NCBI GenBank assembly: GCA_035606945.1
Contig: DATNDR010000078.1
Coordinates: 26,668 to 90,667 of the forward strand
Reading direction: 5' to 3'
DNA from: GCA-003244245 sp035606945
GTDB lineage: Bacteria > Actinomycetota > Actinomycetes > Mycobacteriales > Pseudonocardiaceae
DNA: 64,000 nucleotides
A program made the translations under genes and the position numbers. The notes below the pieces were generated by a model. The model was given only the letters and a program-made list of their open reading frames with translations. It ran no database searches and was not told the origin of the DNA. Positions within the stretch are counted from its first letter, which is position 1. Each line of letters starts with the position of its first letter. Of the stretch, positions 49,257-58,576 are shown piece after piece.

Positions 49257-49621
49257 CTGTGGGACCTTTCTTGTCCGCGCCGGCCATCCACGAGCTTGTC
49301 GCCGTGATTCGGCGTAATAAGCCCGACGCACGTGTCTGCAACGTTCGGTGAACCGTCACGCGAACGCTCAGGCGAAAGCGAGCAAAAACCCGGAAACCCC
49401 TAGAGTCGGCCGCTTCGCCAACAGCTTCAAGTCGGCTCCGCTCAGTCCAGTGCGAATGGCGAATTGACAATCTATCTGTCGTCGTCCGGTGGGACTCCGT
49501 TACGTCCCGATCGGGGCTTGTTATCGCGGCCATCTGCTGGCAATCGGTATACAAAGTGCAACCGAACACAGCGAATCTGCCCGAGCGACCACTCGACAAG
49601 GTTGACGATGCGGTGCTGACA

Positions 49622-49645
49622 GTTACGTTGAGTAACGTACCGTAA
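49622..49645. promoter_or_regulatory. GTTAC/GTAAC cluster upstream of CHRD paralog 1
   Basis: GTTAC-gttga-GTAAC is an inverted repeat followed 3 bp later by CGTAAC, in the 520-bp gap between the CHRD genes. The words match those upstream of ripA. It is a possible MtrA or GlnR-type site. The rest of the gap shows only a terminator-like hairpin near its end. Confidence 0.3.
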
Positions 49646-49692
49646 CTATCCGTATCACTTGTCAGCCGCCGAGCCGCTCGGCGACAGGCGCA

Positions 49693-49751
49693 GAGCCGGC
49701 TGGCCCAGCGCGACTAACCGCGCATAACAACGCCCCGGGCCAGCCGCGCTC
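49693..49751 (-). terminator. hairpin downstream of CHRD paralog 2
   Basis: GAGCCGGCTGGCCC pairs with GGGCCAGCCGCGCTC (one inserted base) around a 30-base loop, 26 bp past the stop of the second CHRD gene. It is likely a factor-independent or pause hairpin for that transcript. Confidence 0.45.
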
Positions 49752-49776
49752 GGCGGACCCAGGGCGGATCACACGA

Positions 49777-50280
49777 CTACTTCAGCTGCCCGCGGAGCGC
49801 CCCGGCGGTGAACGCTGTCGAGTGGAGATTCAGGTAGTACTTCGCCGGGTTAGCGATGACCGCGTGGATCTGGTCTTGAGTGGCCGGGACACAACCCGAC
49901 GCCTTGCCGTCCGCGCCCGGGAAGTTTTGGTCGTCGAAGAAATGAATCAAGGGTGGCCCCTCGTTACCTTGCGATGCTTCATGCAAGTGGAAAGCGGTGA
50001 CCTGGCCCTTGAGTCCATTCCAGTTGGTGGAAAAACAGGCTTGCTTACCTGCCTCGCTGAGGTTGAGTTCAGCGGAACCCTGCCCGTTCTGGTCACCGCC
50101 CTCAGGAACCTCTCTAGGGGTCAGTTGGACAGTGAAGTGACCATTTTGGTCCTGGTACATGGGACCGATCTCGTGTGCCGCCGCCGAGGTCGACCCGGCC
50201 AGGACCAAGATCGACGAAACGAAAGCGGAACATAGCCCGACCCGGCCTAGCTCCCGGGTGCCTGTGCCGTGCTGCAGCAT
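49777..50280 (-). CDS. secreted CHRD-domain protein, paralog 2
   Basis: A 167-residue exported protein similar to paralog 1 throughout: MLQHGTGTRELGRVG (compare MQHSAGLRKIGRVG), signal sequence ending STSAAAHE, then FTVQLTPREVPEGGDQNGQG, VTAFHLHEAS and LNLHSTAFTAGALRGQLK. ATG 50280 aligns with the paralog start; ATG 50283 is one codon earlier. Two Cys are conserved in position. The pair probably arose by tandem duplication including the leader. Confidence 0.85.
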   Translation of the reverse strand: MLQHGTGTRELGRVGLCSAFVSSILVLAGSTSAAAHEIGPMYQDQNGHFTVQLTPREVPEGGDQNGQGSAELNLSEAGKQACFSTNWNGLKGQVTAFHLHEASQGNEGPPLIHFFDDQNFPGADGKASGCVPATQDQIHAVIANPAKYYLNLHSTAFTAGALRGQLK

Positions 50281-50625
50281 CATGGGACCTTTCTTGTCGC
50301 TGTCGGCCATCCGGGTCCGACCTTCGGAGGACCCGGCAGTACCAGATAATCCGGCCAAACCAGGAAGTCGTTGGAATTGCCCAGGCATTCAAGACGACTG
50401 TGAGGAAACGGTTGTGCGCACCCGACCGCGCTTAGCATAGCTGAGCGTGCCCTACGCTCATGGGCTACCTCTCACCCTTTCTGTTGGCTCTCCGTACGCG
50501 AATTGCCAGCCGGCACCTCAGGCTGACCGTCAATTTATTATCCGATAGAGGTCTCACTGTGGACATCCTGTTACTGTCCGTGGCAGCGCGAACCATAACT
50601 GCTCTGCCTAGCTAGGCTCGATGCC

Positions 50626-51285
50626 GTGAGCGATCCCGGAGACGGCCTGCGTAACCAGCTCGCGCACGTCGGCGCGGAGGCGGTCCGCGTCGGGCTGGTG
50701 GCCGGATCGGGCGGCAACCTGTCGGCCCGAGCTCCGGGCTCTGACAGGTGCTGGATCACCGCGGCGGGCAGCTGGCTCGATCGGCTCAGACTCACCGAAT
50801 TCTCGCTGATCGATCTTGCCGGCGGACAAGTTCGGGCCGGCCACCCGGGTCCGTCCAGTGAGTGGCGGCTGCATACCGAGACCTACCTCAGGCGTCCGGA
50901 CGTCAACGCCATCGTTCACCTACACCCCCAGACCAGCGTGCTACTCACCGCACTGGGCTACGACATCGCGCTGATCACCACCGACCATGCGTATTACCTC
51001 CGCGAGATCGCGACCGTCGGCTTCGCCGCGCCCGGCAGCAACGAACTTGCGACCGCTGCCGCGGACGCCGTCGCCGGTGGAATCAATGCCCTGATACTCG
51101 ATCATCACGGCTGCTCGGTACTGGCCGACTCGGTGGAGCTGGCGCACAAGCGAGCGGTCAACCTCGAGGAGGCCGCCCGGATGACCTATGCCGCACTGGT
51201 GCTGGCACAAGGACAGCCCGCGCGGATTCCCGGCGTTCCGCAGCGCTTCCTGGAAGCGGTGGGCCGCAACGAAACCCAGATATGA
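50626..51285 (+). CDS. class II aldolase/adducin-family protein
   Basis: A 219-residue zinc enzyme of the fuculose-phosphate-aldolase type. It has SGGNLSARAPG, the metal ligands in AIVHLHPQTS (HxH) and the later LDHHGCSV, with Glu in EWRLHTETY. The substrate is unknown (aldolase, epimerase or decarboxylase). GTG 50626 is the likely start, with a poor ribosome site. It overlaps the next gene by 4 bases. The 345-bp gap upstream has a small dyad GAGCGT/ACGCTC near 50443 and no gene. Confidence 0.88.
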   Translation: MSDPGDGLRNQLAHVGAEAVRVGLVAGSGGNLSARAPGSDRCWITAAGSWLDRLRLTEFSLIDLAGGQVRAGHPGPSSEWRLHTETYLRRPDVNAIVHLHPQTSVLLTALGYDIALITTDHAYYLREIATVGFAAPGSNELATAAADAVAGGINALILDHHGCSVLADSVELAHKRAVNLEEAARMTYAALVLAQGQPARIPGVPQRFLEAVGRNETQI

Positions 51286-51803
51286 GCAGCCTGCCGATGG
51301 AGCCTGGGATCAGCGAGCCGCTGCGGTTACGTCCGCCGCGGCACCGGGTGAGTCCTCGCGCCATCGCCTGGTGGACCACTCAGGCCACACTCGAGGTGGC
51401 GGTCGTGTTGATCCCTCTGGGAATCGCTGTGAGCGTCTGGGCCGATGCGCGGGCGTGGCTGGTGCCCACCACCGTCGCAGCCGTCGCCATCGGCCTGGCT
51501 TACCTGCTGGTGATGCCCAGATGGCGGTTCCGCGTGCACCGCTGGGAGACCACCGAGGATGCCGTCTACACGTCTCAAGGGTGGATCAACCAGGAATGGC
51601 GCGTGGCACCGATGTCCCGGATCCAGACTGTCGACACGGAACGGGGTCCGCTGCAACAGATGTTCGGGCTGGCCACCGTTACTGTCACCACGGCGTCCGC
51701 GGCCGGCGCGCTGCGGTTGACCGGGCTGGATCGCGCGGTGGCCGACGAACTCGTCGCGCAACTGACCGCGACGACTCAGGCCACCCCCGGGGATGCCACG
51801 TGA
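51282..51803 (+). CDS. bPH2-domain membrane protein (YdbS-like)
   Basis: A 173-residue protein with two membrane helices (about residues 35-75) followed by a bacterial PH domain: VYTSQGWINQEWRVAPMSRIQTVDTERGPLQQMFGLATV. It pairs with the larger bPH2 protein encoded just downstream, like B. subtilis YdbS/YdbT. Four-base overlaps on both sides indicate coupled translation. Confidence 0.88.
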   Translation: MSSLPMEPGISEPLRLRPPRHRVSPRAIAWWTTQATLEVAVVLIPLGIAVSVWADARAWLVPTTVAAVAIGLAYLLVMPRWRFRVHRWETTEDAVYTSQGWINQEWRVAPMSRIQTVDTERGPLQQMFGLATVTVTTASAAGALRLTGLDRAVADELVAQLTATTQATPGDAT

Positions 51804-53308
51804 TCCCGCCTCGCGAGCCCGAGTGGCAACGCCTGGACCCTCGGATGCTCGCGGTGACTCCGCTGCGCCAGCTTGCCGGATTCCTGCCCGTCATCGCGCT
51901 AATCCTGATCGTCGGCATCGAGCGGGACTTCGGCGCGCGAGTCTACGGGTTGCTGGCCGGCGTGCTGCTCGTGCTGCTCGCCGGCACACTGCGGTGGTTC
52001 ACCACCCGCTACCGGATCACCAGCGAACGCGTCGAGCTGCGTTCGGGTTTGCTGTTCCGCACCGCCCGGTCGGTTCCGCGGGACCGGATTCGCAGTGTGG
52101 ATGTCACGGCCGGACTCGCACACCGGCTATTCGGGCTGTCGGTGCTCAAGATCGGGACCGGGGAGCGTACCGACGGCGAGTCCCGCGAATTGACCCTTGA
52201 TGCGATCTCCTCCAGCGAAGCCGACCGGGTGCGGCAACGGCTGCTGGATCCGTCGTATGCCCATCGCAGGGGCGATACAGTCACGCCGGCAGCGGTCGAG
52301 TTGGCGGCGCTGTCATGGTCATGGCTGCGATTTGCGCCGCTCACGGTGTCCAGCCTGGTGGCGTTGGGCGCCGTCGCCGGGGCGTTCGCGCAGCTCCTCA
52401 ACGATATCGGCGCTGACGCCGTCGACGTCGGTGGAGTCGGTGAGCGGCTGACCACGGCACCGCTGTGGCTGGGCATCACCGTGCTCGCCGTGCTGGTTCT
52501 GGTCGTCGCGCTGGGCGGCTCAGTGCTCATCTACGTTGAGGCATGGTGGGGTTTCCGCCTGGTGCGCGAGGCCAGCGGCACCTTGCGGATCCGCCGCGGA
52601 CTGCTCACCAGCCGGTCGGTGTCGCTGGAGGAACGCCGCTTGCGCGGCATCGCGATCGTCGAATCGCCGCTGCTGCGGATCGGGCGAGGTGCCCGGACAG
52701 TTGCGGTGGCAACCGGACTGGGGGGTCGTCGAGGCCATGGCCGGGGAAGCCTGTTACCACCCGCCCCCAGAAGCGAGGCGCACCGAGTAGCCGGTGCGGT
52801 CCTAGCCGAGTTGCCCTGTCCCACCGCAACAATGCTGCGCAGGCATCCGCTGGTGGCGCTGCGCCGCAGGCTGGTTCGCGCAGCGCTACCCGTCTTGGCG
52901 GTCGCCGCGGGGCTGTTGTTCGCTCCAGCGCCGGCGTGGGCGGCGTGGGCCGCGCTGGGTCTGCTTCCGGTGACCGCACTGCTCGCCGTGGACGCCTACC
53001 GCAACCTTGGACACGCCCTGACCGGCCGCTATCTCGTCACCCAGCACGGCGCCGGGGTGCGTTGGACCGTTGCCTTGCTGCGCAGTGGAGTGATCGGCTG
53101 GACGGTGTCGCAGTCGTTGTTCCAGCGCCGGGCCGGTCTGGTAACGCTGACCGCGACCACCGCCGCGGGGCACGGCGGTTACGCTGTGATAGACGTCATG
53201 ACCGCGGAGGGGTTGGCTGTGGCGCAGCATGCGGTGCCGGGGCTTCTTGAGCCGTTCCTGCAGCATGAGGCGGCCGTGACCGCGCACCCACTAGGCTCAG
53301 GGTCGTGA
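51800..53308 (+). CDS. bPH2-domain membrane protein with multiple repeats (YdbT-like)
   Basis: A 502-residue membrane protein with three membrane-helix pairs, each followed by a bPH2 segment: RITSERVELRSGLLFRTARS..RIRSVDV, IRRGLLTSRSVSLEERRLRGIAI and ..RRAGLVTLTATTAAGHGGY. The function is unknown; YdbST is linked to resistance to certain bacteriocins in Bacillus. GTG 51800 overlaps the upstream stop, and the end overlaps orn by 4 bases. Confidence 0.88.
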   Translation: MIPPREPEWQRLDPRMLAVTPLRQLAGFLPVIALILIVGIERDFGARVYGLLAGVLLVLLAGTLRWFTTRYRITSERVELRSGLLFRTARSVPRDRIRSVDVTAGLAHRLFGLSVLKIGTGERTDGESRELTLDAISSSEADRVRQRLLDPSYAHRRGDTVTPAAVELAALSWSWLRFAPLTVSSLVALGAVAGAFAQLLNDIGADAVDVGGVGERLTTAPLWLGITVLAVLVLVVALGGSVLIYVEAWWGFRLVREASGTLRIRRGLLTSRSVSLEERRLRGIAIVESPLLRIGRGARTVAVATGLGGRRGHGRGSLLPPAPRSEAHRVAGAVLAELPCPTATMLRRHPLVALRRRLVRAALPVLAVAAGLLFAPAPAWAAWAALGLLPVTALLAVDAYRNLGHALTGRYLVTQHGAGVRWTVALLRSGVIGWTVSQSLFQRRAGLVTLTATTAAGHGGYAVIDVMTAEGLAVAQHAVPGLLEPFLQHEAAVTAHPLGSGS

Positions 53309-53916
53309 ACGATCGTCTGGTGTGGATCGACTGCGAGATGACGGGGCTGGACCTCGGCAAGGACGCGCTGATCGAGATCGCCGCGCTGGTCACCGATGGC
53401 GAGCTGCGAGTGCTCGGTGAGGGCGTCGACGTGGTGATCCACGCCGATGACGCCGCGCTGGATTCGATGCCTGAGGTGGTGCGGGAGATGCATGCGCGCT
53501 CCGGCCTGACCGAGGCGGCGCGCCGCTCCACCGTAAGCGTTGCCGAGGCGGAACGGCAGGTGCTGGCCTACATCCGCGCCTGGGTACCGGAGGCTCGGTC
53601 GGCGCCACTGGCCGGCAACTCAGTGGCCACCGACCGGGCATTCCTGGCCCGCGATATGGCTGAACTCGACGGCCATCTGCATTACCGGATGGTCGACGTG
53701 TCATCCATCAAGGAGCTGTGCCGGCGCTGGTACCCGCGGGTGTATTACGCGCAGCCGGCTAAGGGCCTCGCCCACCGGGCCCTGGCTGACATCACCGAGT
53801 CCATCCGCGAACTGGCCTACTACCGGCGCACCGTGTTCGTGCCCGCACCGGGGCCCAGCTCGGAGCAGGCGCAGGCGGCGGCCCGGGCGGTCAAGGCACC
53901 GACACCCGATCGGTAA
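53305..53916 (+). CDS. orn: oligoribonuclease
   Basis: A 203-residue DEDDh 3'-5' exoribonuclease. The acidic residues are in WIDCEMTGLD, AGNSVATDRAFL and HRALADI (catalytic His and Asp). It degrades 2-5-nt RNAs and the c-di-GMP product pGpG, so it closes the turnover path of the diguanylate cyclase found 15 kb away. GTG 53305 overlaps the upstream stop. tRNA-His follows 51 bp later. Confidence 0.95.
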   Translation: MNDRLVWIDCEMTGLDLGKDALIEIAALVTDGELRVLGEGVDVVIHADDAALDSMPEVVREMHARSGLTEAARRSTVSVAEAERQVLAYIRAWVPEARSAPLAGNSVATDRAFLARDMAELDGHLHYRMVDVSSIKELCRRWYPRVYYAQPAKGLAHRALADITESIRELAYYRRTVFVPAPGPSSEQAQAAARAVKAPTPDR

Positions 53917-53967
53917 CCGGCACTCGACCCGCTACCATGGTCAGCGCTGCTGGCGATGCCAGCGCAT

Positions 53968-54044
53968 GGTGGGTGTAGCTCAGCTGGTAGAGCACCTGGT
54001 TGTGGTCCAGGATGTCGCGGGTTCGAGTCCCGTCACTCACCCCA
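53968..54044 (+). tRNA. tRNA-His (GTG)
   Basis: A full cloverleaf. Acceptor GTGGGTG pairs with CACTCAC, D arm is GTAGCTCAGCTGGTAGAGC, the anticodon loop TTGTGGT has anticodon GTG, the T arm is CGGGTTCGAGTCCCG, and CCA is encoded. The extra G at 53968 faces discriminator C, the G-1 identity of tRNA-His. Confidence 0.97.
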
Positions 54045-54057
54045 AGTCAGTATGTGC

Positions 54058-54819
54058 TCATTGGCTGGATCTGGCTGCTAATTCACCGGTATCAGTGAGG
54101 TGATTGGCGACGTCGCGGAGTTTGACGTTGGTATTCTGGCTGGCCCGGATCAGCAGGGATAACGCCTGATTAGCGGTGATTTTGTACCGCTCCATGAGGA
54201 TGCCCTTGGCTTGACCGATAAGGTCACGCGTCTCCATGGCGCGGAGTAAATGCTCTTCGCGCTGCGCGCTGGCCATCGCGACGGCGGCGTGGGAGGCCAG
54301 CAGCAGTCCGACGTGCTCAGATTCATCGTTGAACGCATCCGGTGCGCTGCTGTAGAGATTAAGCGCACCGAGGTTGTCGCCGCTGACGTAGAGCTGCAAG
54401 GAAAGCATGCTACCTATGCCGTGTTCAACGGCCCGTCTGGTGAATTCCGGCCACCGCTGCTCGGCACGCATGTCTGACAACCGGACAGTCTGCTCCTCAT
54501 ACACCGAGTCCAAGCAGGGGCCTTGGCCGGTCTCATACTGCACTCGGTCGCAGACCGAAACTATCTCGTCGCTCCATGCCTGAGTGGTGACCTTTCGGCG
54601 TGCCTCGACCACGCTGATCCCGGCGAATTGAGCGCCGGGCACGTTGTCCACCACGGCCCGCACGATGCCGCTCAGCGTGTGCTGAACGGACTCCTCCCGG
54701 TGCAGATTTCGCGCGAGGTCACTGAGCTGCCGAGCCAGCTGGTCCTGACCTAGATAGCTGCCTTGCGCGCTGGTCGAGGGCTGCCCTTGGTCTCCTCGGT
54801 TGTTGTGTTCCGACGCCAT
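54058..54819 (-). CDS. GAF-ANTAR RNA-binding antiterminator
   Basis: A 253-residue regulator. A GAF domain (residues about 50-180: QYETGQGPCLDSVYEEQTVR, SMLSLQLYVSGDNLGALNLYS) is followed by a C-terminal ANTAR domain (RDLIGQAKGILMERYKITAN, QALSLLIRASQNTNVKLRDV). ANTAR domains bind tandem hexaloop hairpins to prevent termination. ATG 54819 (MASEHNNRG) follows GGGAAG. No target hairpin pair was recognised nearby. The GAF ligand is unknown. Confidence 0.92.
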   Translation of the reverse strand: MASEHNNRGDQGQPSTSAQGSYLGQDQLARQLSDLARNLHREESVQHTLSGIVRAVVDNVPGAQFAGISVVEARRKVTTQAWSDEIVSVCDRVQYETGQGPCLDSVYEEQTVRLSDMRAEQRWPEFTRRAVEHGIGSMLSLQLYVSGDNLGALNLYSSAPDAFNDESEHVGLLLASHAAVAMASAQREEHLLRAMETRDLIGQAKGILMERYKITANQALSLLIRASQNTNVKLRDVANHLTDTGELAARSSQ

Positions 54820-54920
54820 GAACCAATACTTCCCGCCAGCTGCGGTACGCGCCAAGCATCCGCTGAGCCGCATCGGCGGATTTCGGGTCGTCCAGGTGGG
54901 CTGGCACTAGAGTTCCGCGC

Positions 54921-55691
54921 ATGAGGAGCGCCGAGGTCTACCATGAGCTCACCGGGTCGCCGGATTCGCCGGTGCTGGTGCTGGCCGGACCGTTGGGTAG
55001 CACGCTGGATATCTGGCAGCCGCACGTTGACGCGCTGGCCGAGCAGTTCCAAGTGCTGCGCTATGACCATCGGGGGCATGGCCGATCTCCGGTCGCGCAC
55101 GGGTCCTACGCGATCCAGGACCTCGCCCTCGATGCCCTGGCGCTGCTGGATCGGCTCGGTATCGAGCGGGCGGCTTTCTGCGGGCTGTCCCTCGGTGGAA
55201 TGGTCGGCATCTGGCTCGCCGCACGTGTCCCAGAGCGGTTGTCGTCGCTCGTGCTGTGCAGCACCACTGCCCACTACGACGACCATGGCCCGTTCATTGA
55301 TCGAGCAGCAGCGGTCCGTTGGGTCGGTACGGGCGGGATAGCTGAGGAGGTGGTCGCCGGTTGGTTCACCCCGGAGTGGGCGGCGGCCCATCCGGAGGTA
55401 GTGCAGCAGAGTATCGAGATGATCACCAGGACAGCCGATGACAGCTACGTCGAATGCTGCTCCGCCATCGCCGGCTGGGACGGTCGCCGGCTGCTCGGTC
55501 GGATCGCGGCGCCCACCCTGGTGATCGGGGGGTCCCAGGATCGCGGCACGCCGGTCACTCCGCACGCCAAGACACTCGCCGCCGGCATCTACCGGGCGAA
55601 GCTGGAAGTCCTCGACGCTGCGCACCTGGCAGTTATCGAGCAGGCCGACCGAGCCAAGCGTCTGATCGCCAAGCACGTCGCTGCGCGATAA
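54921..55691 (+). CDS. alpha/beta hydrolase, PcaD-like (3-oxoadipate enol-lactonase family)
   Basis: A 256-residue alpha/beta hydrolase: oxyanion region GPLGSTLDIWQ, RYDHRGHGRSP, nucleophile Ser in CGLSLGGMVG, the Asp-bearing loop GSQDRGTPV and catalytic His in DAAHLAVIEQ. Sequence style matches PcaD of the beta-ketoadipate pathway, but no other pca genes are nearby, so another ester or lactone substrate is possible. Confidence 0.85.
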   Translation: MRSAEVYHELTGSPDSPVLVLAGPLGSTLDIWQPHVDALAEQFQVLRYDHRGHGRSPVAHGSYAIQDLALDALALLDRLGIERAAFCGLSLGGMVGIWLAARVPERLSSLVLCSTTAHYDDHGPFIDRAAAVRWVGTGGIAEEVVAGWFTPEWAAAHPEVVQQSIEMITRTADDSYVECCSAIAGWDGRRLLGRIAAPTLVIGGSQDRGTPVTPHAKTLAAGIYRAKLEVLDAAHLAVIEQADRAKRLIAKHVAAR

Positions 55692-55705
55692 CGCCAGCTC
55701 GCGGC

Positions 55706-56884
55706 CTATTTATTGCCCGACACCCACTGTCCCCACGGCACCTGCCAGTCTCCGAAGCCGTCGTATGGCTTGAGATCCGGACCGCCGGTGTTGGTGTTGA
55801 TGACCACGTCGCCTTTCTTCACGTGGTCGAAGAACCACTTCGCGTTGTCCGGCGAGAGGTTGATGCACCCGTGGCTGACGTTGCTGATGCCCTGCTGAGC
55901 GACTGACCACGGCGCCGCGTGCACGAACTCGCCGCTATTGGAGATGCGGGTGGCCCACTGCACCTTGGCGATGTAACCGCCGGCATCGAGAGCGAGACCG
56001 AAAGTAGTGGAATCCATCACCTTCGTCGCGTTCCGGTCGGTGACCACGTGTATGCCCTTGCTACTGGGATTGCTGGCGCGACCCATGGAGATCGGCATCG
56101 TGCGTACGGTCTGACCGTTGATGTCGACGATCATCTGGTGGGTAGTTCCGTCGGCGTGAGCGATGAATTCGTCACCGATGGTGAAATGCGAGATCCGGTC
56201 CTCCTCGCCGTACACGCCGTTGCCGAAGTCCTTCCCGTAGTCGTGGATTTCGACGGTGACCTGGGTGCCGGAATCCCAAAATTCCTGCGGGCGCCAGTGC
56301 ACCTCGTGCTTGGAGAACCAGTAAAAAGCGCCGTCGACATGCGGCGTTGTGGTGACGGTGATCGCATTTTCAGCTGCTTGACGGTCAGCGATCGGCTCAT
56401 CGAAATACACCGAGAGCGGTTGACCCACACCGACCGTCTCGCCATTGAGTGGATTGATCGACGGGAACGTGAGCGTCCGCGGCTGGATGGTGGTGAATGT
56501 GGAGCTGCTGCTGACCGTCCGATTATCGTCGCCAACCGCGTCGGCGACGATCGTATAGGCTTTACCGTAACCCAGCTTTTCGGTGGCCTTCCAGGTCTTG
56601 CCATCGGAGTCGAGCTGGCCGGCAACAGGTGCGCCCTGCGGGTTGTTCAGCGATACCTGGCTCAGCTTGCCCTTCGCGACGGTCACGGTGATGGGCGTCA
56701 GTGGTGAGATGTCAGCCGCGCGATCCGGTGGATCGGTGCTGATCACCGCGACTGGGGGTGGCAGGACCGGGGTGACGTGATGCGCGGCAGCGCTCGGCGC
56801 GGCGGTGTGTCCCGCGTTGCATCCGGCCACCAACGCGCCGAGCACGCCCACAAGAAGCAACAGTGCGATAACGGCGCTCCGCAT
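55706..56884 (-). CDS. L,D-transpeptidase lipoprotein (LdtMt2-like)
   Basis: About 392 residues. A lipoprotein signal with lipobox LVAGC is followed by two Ig-like domains (about 60-260) and the YkuD catalytic domain with HGCINLSPDNAKWFFDHV (nucleophile Cys). This layout is that of LdtMt2, which makes 3-3 mDAP crosslinks in peptidoglycan. ATG 56884 (MRSAVIALLLL) gives a normal signal peptide; the longer frame to 56953 is unlikely. Confidence 0.93.
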   Translation of the reverse strand: MRSAVIALLLLVGVLGALVAGCNAGHTAAPSAAAHHVTPVLPPPVAVISTDPPDRAADISPLTPITVTVAKGKLSQVSLNNPQGAPVAGQLDSDGKTWKATEKLGYGKAYTIVADAVGDDNRTVSSSSTFTTIQPRTLTFPSINPLNGETVGVGQPLSVYFDEPIADRQAAENAITVTTTPHVDGAFYWFSKHEVHWRPQEFWDSGTQVTVEIHDYGKDFGNGVYGEEDRISHFTIGDEFIAHADGTTHQMIVDINGQTVRTMPISMGRASNPSSKGIHVVTDRNATKVMDSTTFGLALDAGGYIAKVQWATRISNSGEFVHAAPWSVAQQGISNVSHGCINLSPDNAKWFFDHVKKGDVVINTNTGGPDLKPYDGFGDWQVPWGQWVSGNK

Positions 56885-57137
56885 GAAGCGCCCTGACTCT
56901 GTATTCCGACCCCCGGCCGCCGGACATGACATGCTCAACCGCACAAGAACCATCCATTTCCATGACCTACTACGAAGATTTTCAATCTGCCTCCCCGGAC
57001 CGGCAGACCCTCGCGAGCGTGTGCCCGTGTGTAGCGACGCACGGCGGTCATGCCCGGTTGCTTGTAGCCTGGTTCGAACCCTCCGGCGCCACCGTGCTAG
57101 CGTCCTTGCCGTCGCGCCGGGGAGTAGGCCGACACCA

Positions 57138-57213
<76 letters not shown>

Positions 57214-57239
57214 CCTCTCACCAGCGATAATCGTCCCAA

Positions 57240-57282
57240 AAAGATCGTTATCATAGATCTTTGTCCATCGGAGCGTCCATTA
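57240..57282. promoter_or_regulatory. integrase-proximal dyad and candidate arm site
   Basis: AAAGATC-(9 nt)-GATCTTT (57240-57262) is a dyad just before TGTCCAT-(6 nt)-GTCCATTA (57262-57282). The second motif recurs near the other end of the island, as expected for integrase arm-type or excisionase sites. Both lie between attL and the integrase start, so they may also control int expression. Confidence 0.45.
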
Positions 57283-57302
57283 CCGCGCTGTACGCTGCGG
57301 TT

Positions 57303-58568
57303 ATGGCACGCAGGAAGCAGGCTCCGAAGGACCTGACTGGCATCCGCCAGCGAGGCGGCACCTACCAGGTCCGGGTCTCTGCCGGGTACGACCCGGTGAC
57401 CGGTCGGCAGCTCATGCTCAGCGGCTCGGCGGACAGCGAAGACGCGGCGATCGTGGTTCGCGACCAGCTGCGCCAGCAGGTGCGGGACAACACCGCGGCG
57501 CGGACGAACGTCACCCTCGGCTACCTGCTCGATGAGTGGCTGTCCGGGCACCAGGTGGAGGAGACGACCCGTGATAGCTACCGGCTGCTGATCAGCGGCT
57601 TCATCCGTCCGGCACTCGGCACCACTCCCCTAGGTCAGCTCTGTCGGCAGGGTCCGCGCCCGTTCGAGCAGCTCTACGCTGAATTGCGAACCTGCCGACG
57701 CCGGTGCCACGGCCGCGTCTTTGTCGCGCACCGCACGCCTCGGCCGCACAAGTGCGACGAGCGGTGCGCGACGCACGTCTGCAAGCCGCTTGCCGTCTCC
57801 TCTATCCGCCAGTGCCACGCGGTGCTCAGCGGTGCGCTGAGTGCGGCCAAGCGGTGGGGCTGGATCACCGTCAACCCGCTGGAGGCCGCTCAGCGTCCAC
57901 GCATCCCGGCACCGCAGCCCAACCCGCCGTCAGCGGGAGAAGCGGCCAAGATCGCCAACGCTGCGTGGGAACAGGACGCGGATTGGGGCACGTTCGTGTG
58001 GCTGACTTTCGTCACCGGTGCCCGGCGCGGCGAGCTGGTCGCGCTGGCCTGGGAGCACATCGATCTGGTCTCCGGGTTACTGACCATCCGGCGCAACCTG
58101 GTCCGGCGTAACGGCACAACTGTCCTCAAGGACACCAAGACTCATCAGATGCGAGTGATCAAGCTCGATCAGGACACGATCACGATCCTGAACCAGCACA
58201 GGGCACGCGCTGAGCAACGCTGCGCCGACCTCGGCACCACGCTCCATGACGACGCCTTCGTGTTCTCCTACGCGCCTGACCACCGGCGGCACTGCGACCC
58301 GGACGCCATCACCCACCGATACGCGAAGATGGCCGCTGACCTCGGCATCGACACCCACCTACACGCACTACGCCACTACAGCGCCACCGAACTACTCGCC
58401 GGTGGCGTCGACCTGCGCACCGTGGCAGGCAGGCTAGGCCACGCTGGCGGCGGAGCAACCACACTCAAGGTCTACGCCGCCTGGCTCGCCGGCGCCGACA
58501 CCAAAGCCGCCGACCTGATCGCCTCCCGCCTGCCCCCGCCACCCCAGATACACGGCGAGCAGGTCTAA
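57303..58568 (+). CDS. tyrosine site-specific integrase
   Basis: A 421-residue phage-type recombinase. It has an N-terminal arm-binding domain (RQRGGTYQVRVSAGYDPVTGRQ) and a core-binding SAM-like region. The catalytic residues are Arg in TGARRGELVAL, HALRHYSATELL (H-x-x-R), GRLGHAGGG and the Tyr in TLKVYAAW. A Cys-rich insert (about residues 125-160: CRRRCHGR..HKCDERCATHVC) interrupts the core-binding domain and may bind zinc, which also occurs in other actinobacterial integrases. ATG 57303 is preferred. It lies 90 bp from the tRNA it targets. Confidence 0.93.
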   Translation: MARRKQAPKDLTGIRQRGGTYQVRVSAGYDPVTGRQLMLSGSADSEDAAIVVRDQLRQQVRDNTAARTNVTLGYLLDEWLSGHQVEETTRDSYRLLISGFIRPALGTTPLGQLCRQGPRPFEQLYAELRTCRRRCHGRVFVAHRTPRPHKCDERCATHVCKPLAVSSIRQCHAVLSGALSAAKRWGWITVNPLEAAQRPRIPAPQPNPPSAGEAAKIANAAWEQDADWGTFVWLTFVTGARRGELVALAWEHIDLVSGLLTIRRNLVRRNGTTVLKDTKTHQMRVIKLDQDTITILNQHRARAEQRCADLGTTLHDDAFVFSYAPDHRRHCDPDAITHRYAKMAADLGIDTHLHALRHYSATELLAGGVDLRTVAGRLGHAGGGATTLKVYAAWLAGADTKAADLIASRLPPPPQIHGEQV

Positions 58569-58576
58569 CCCGAACC

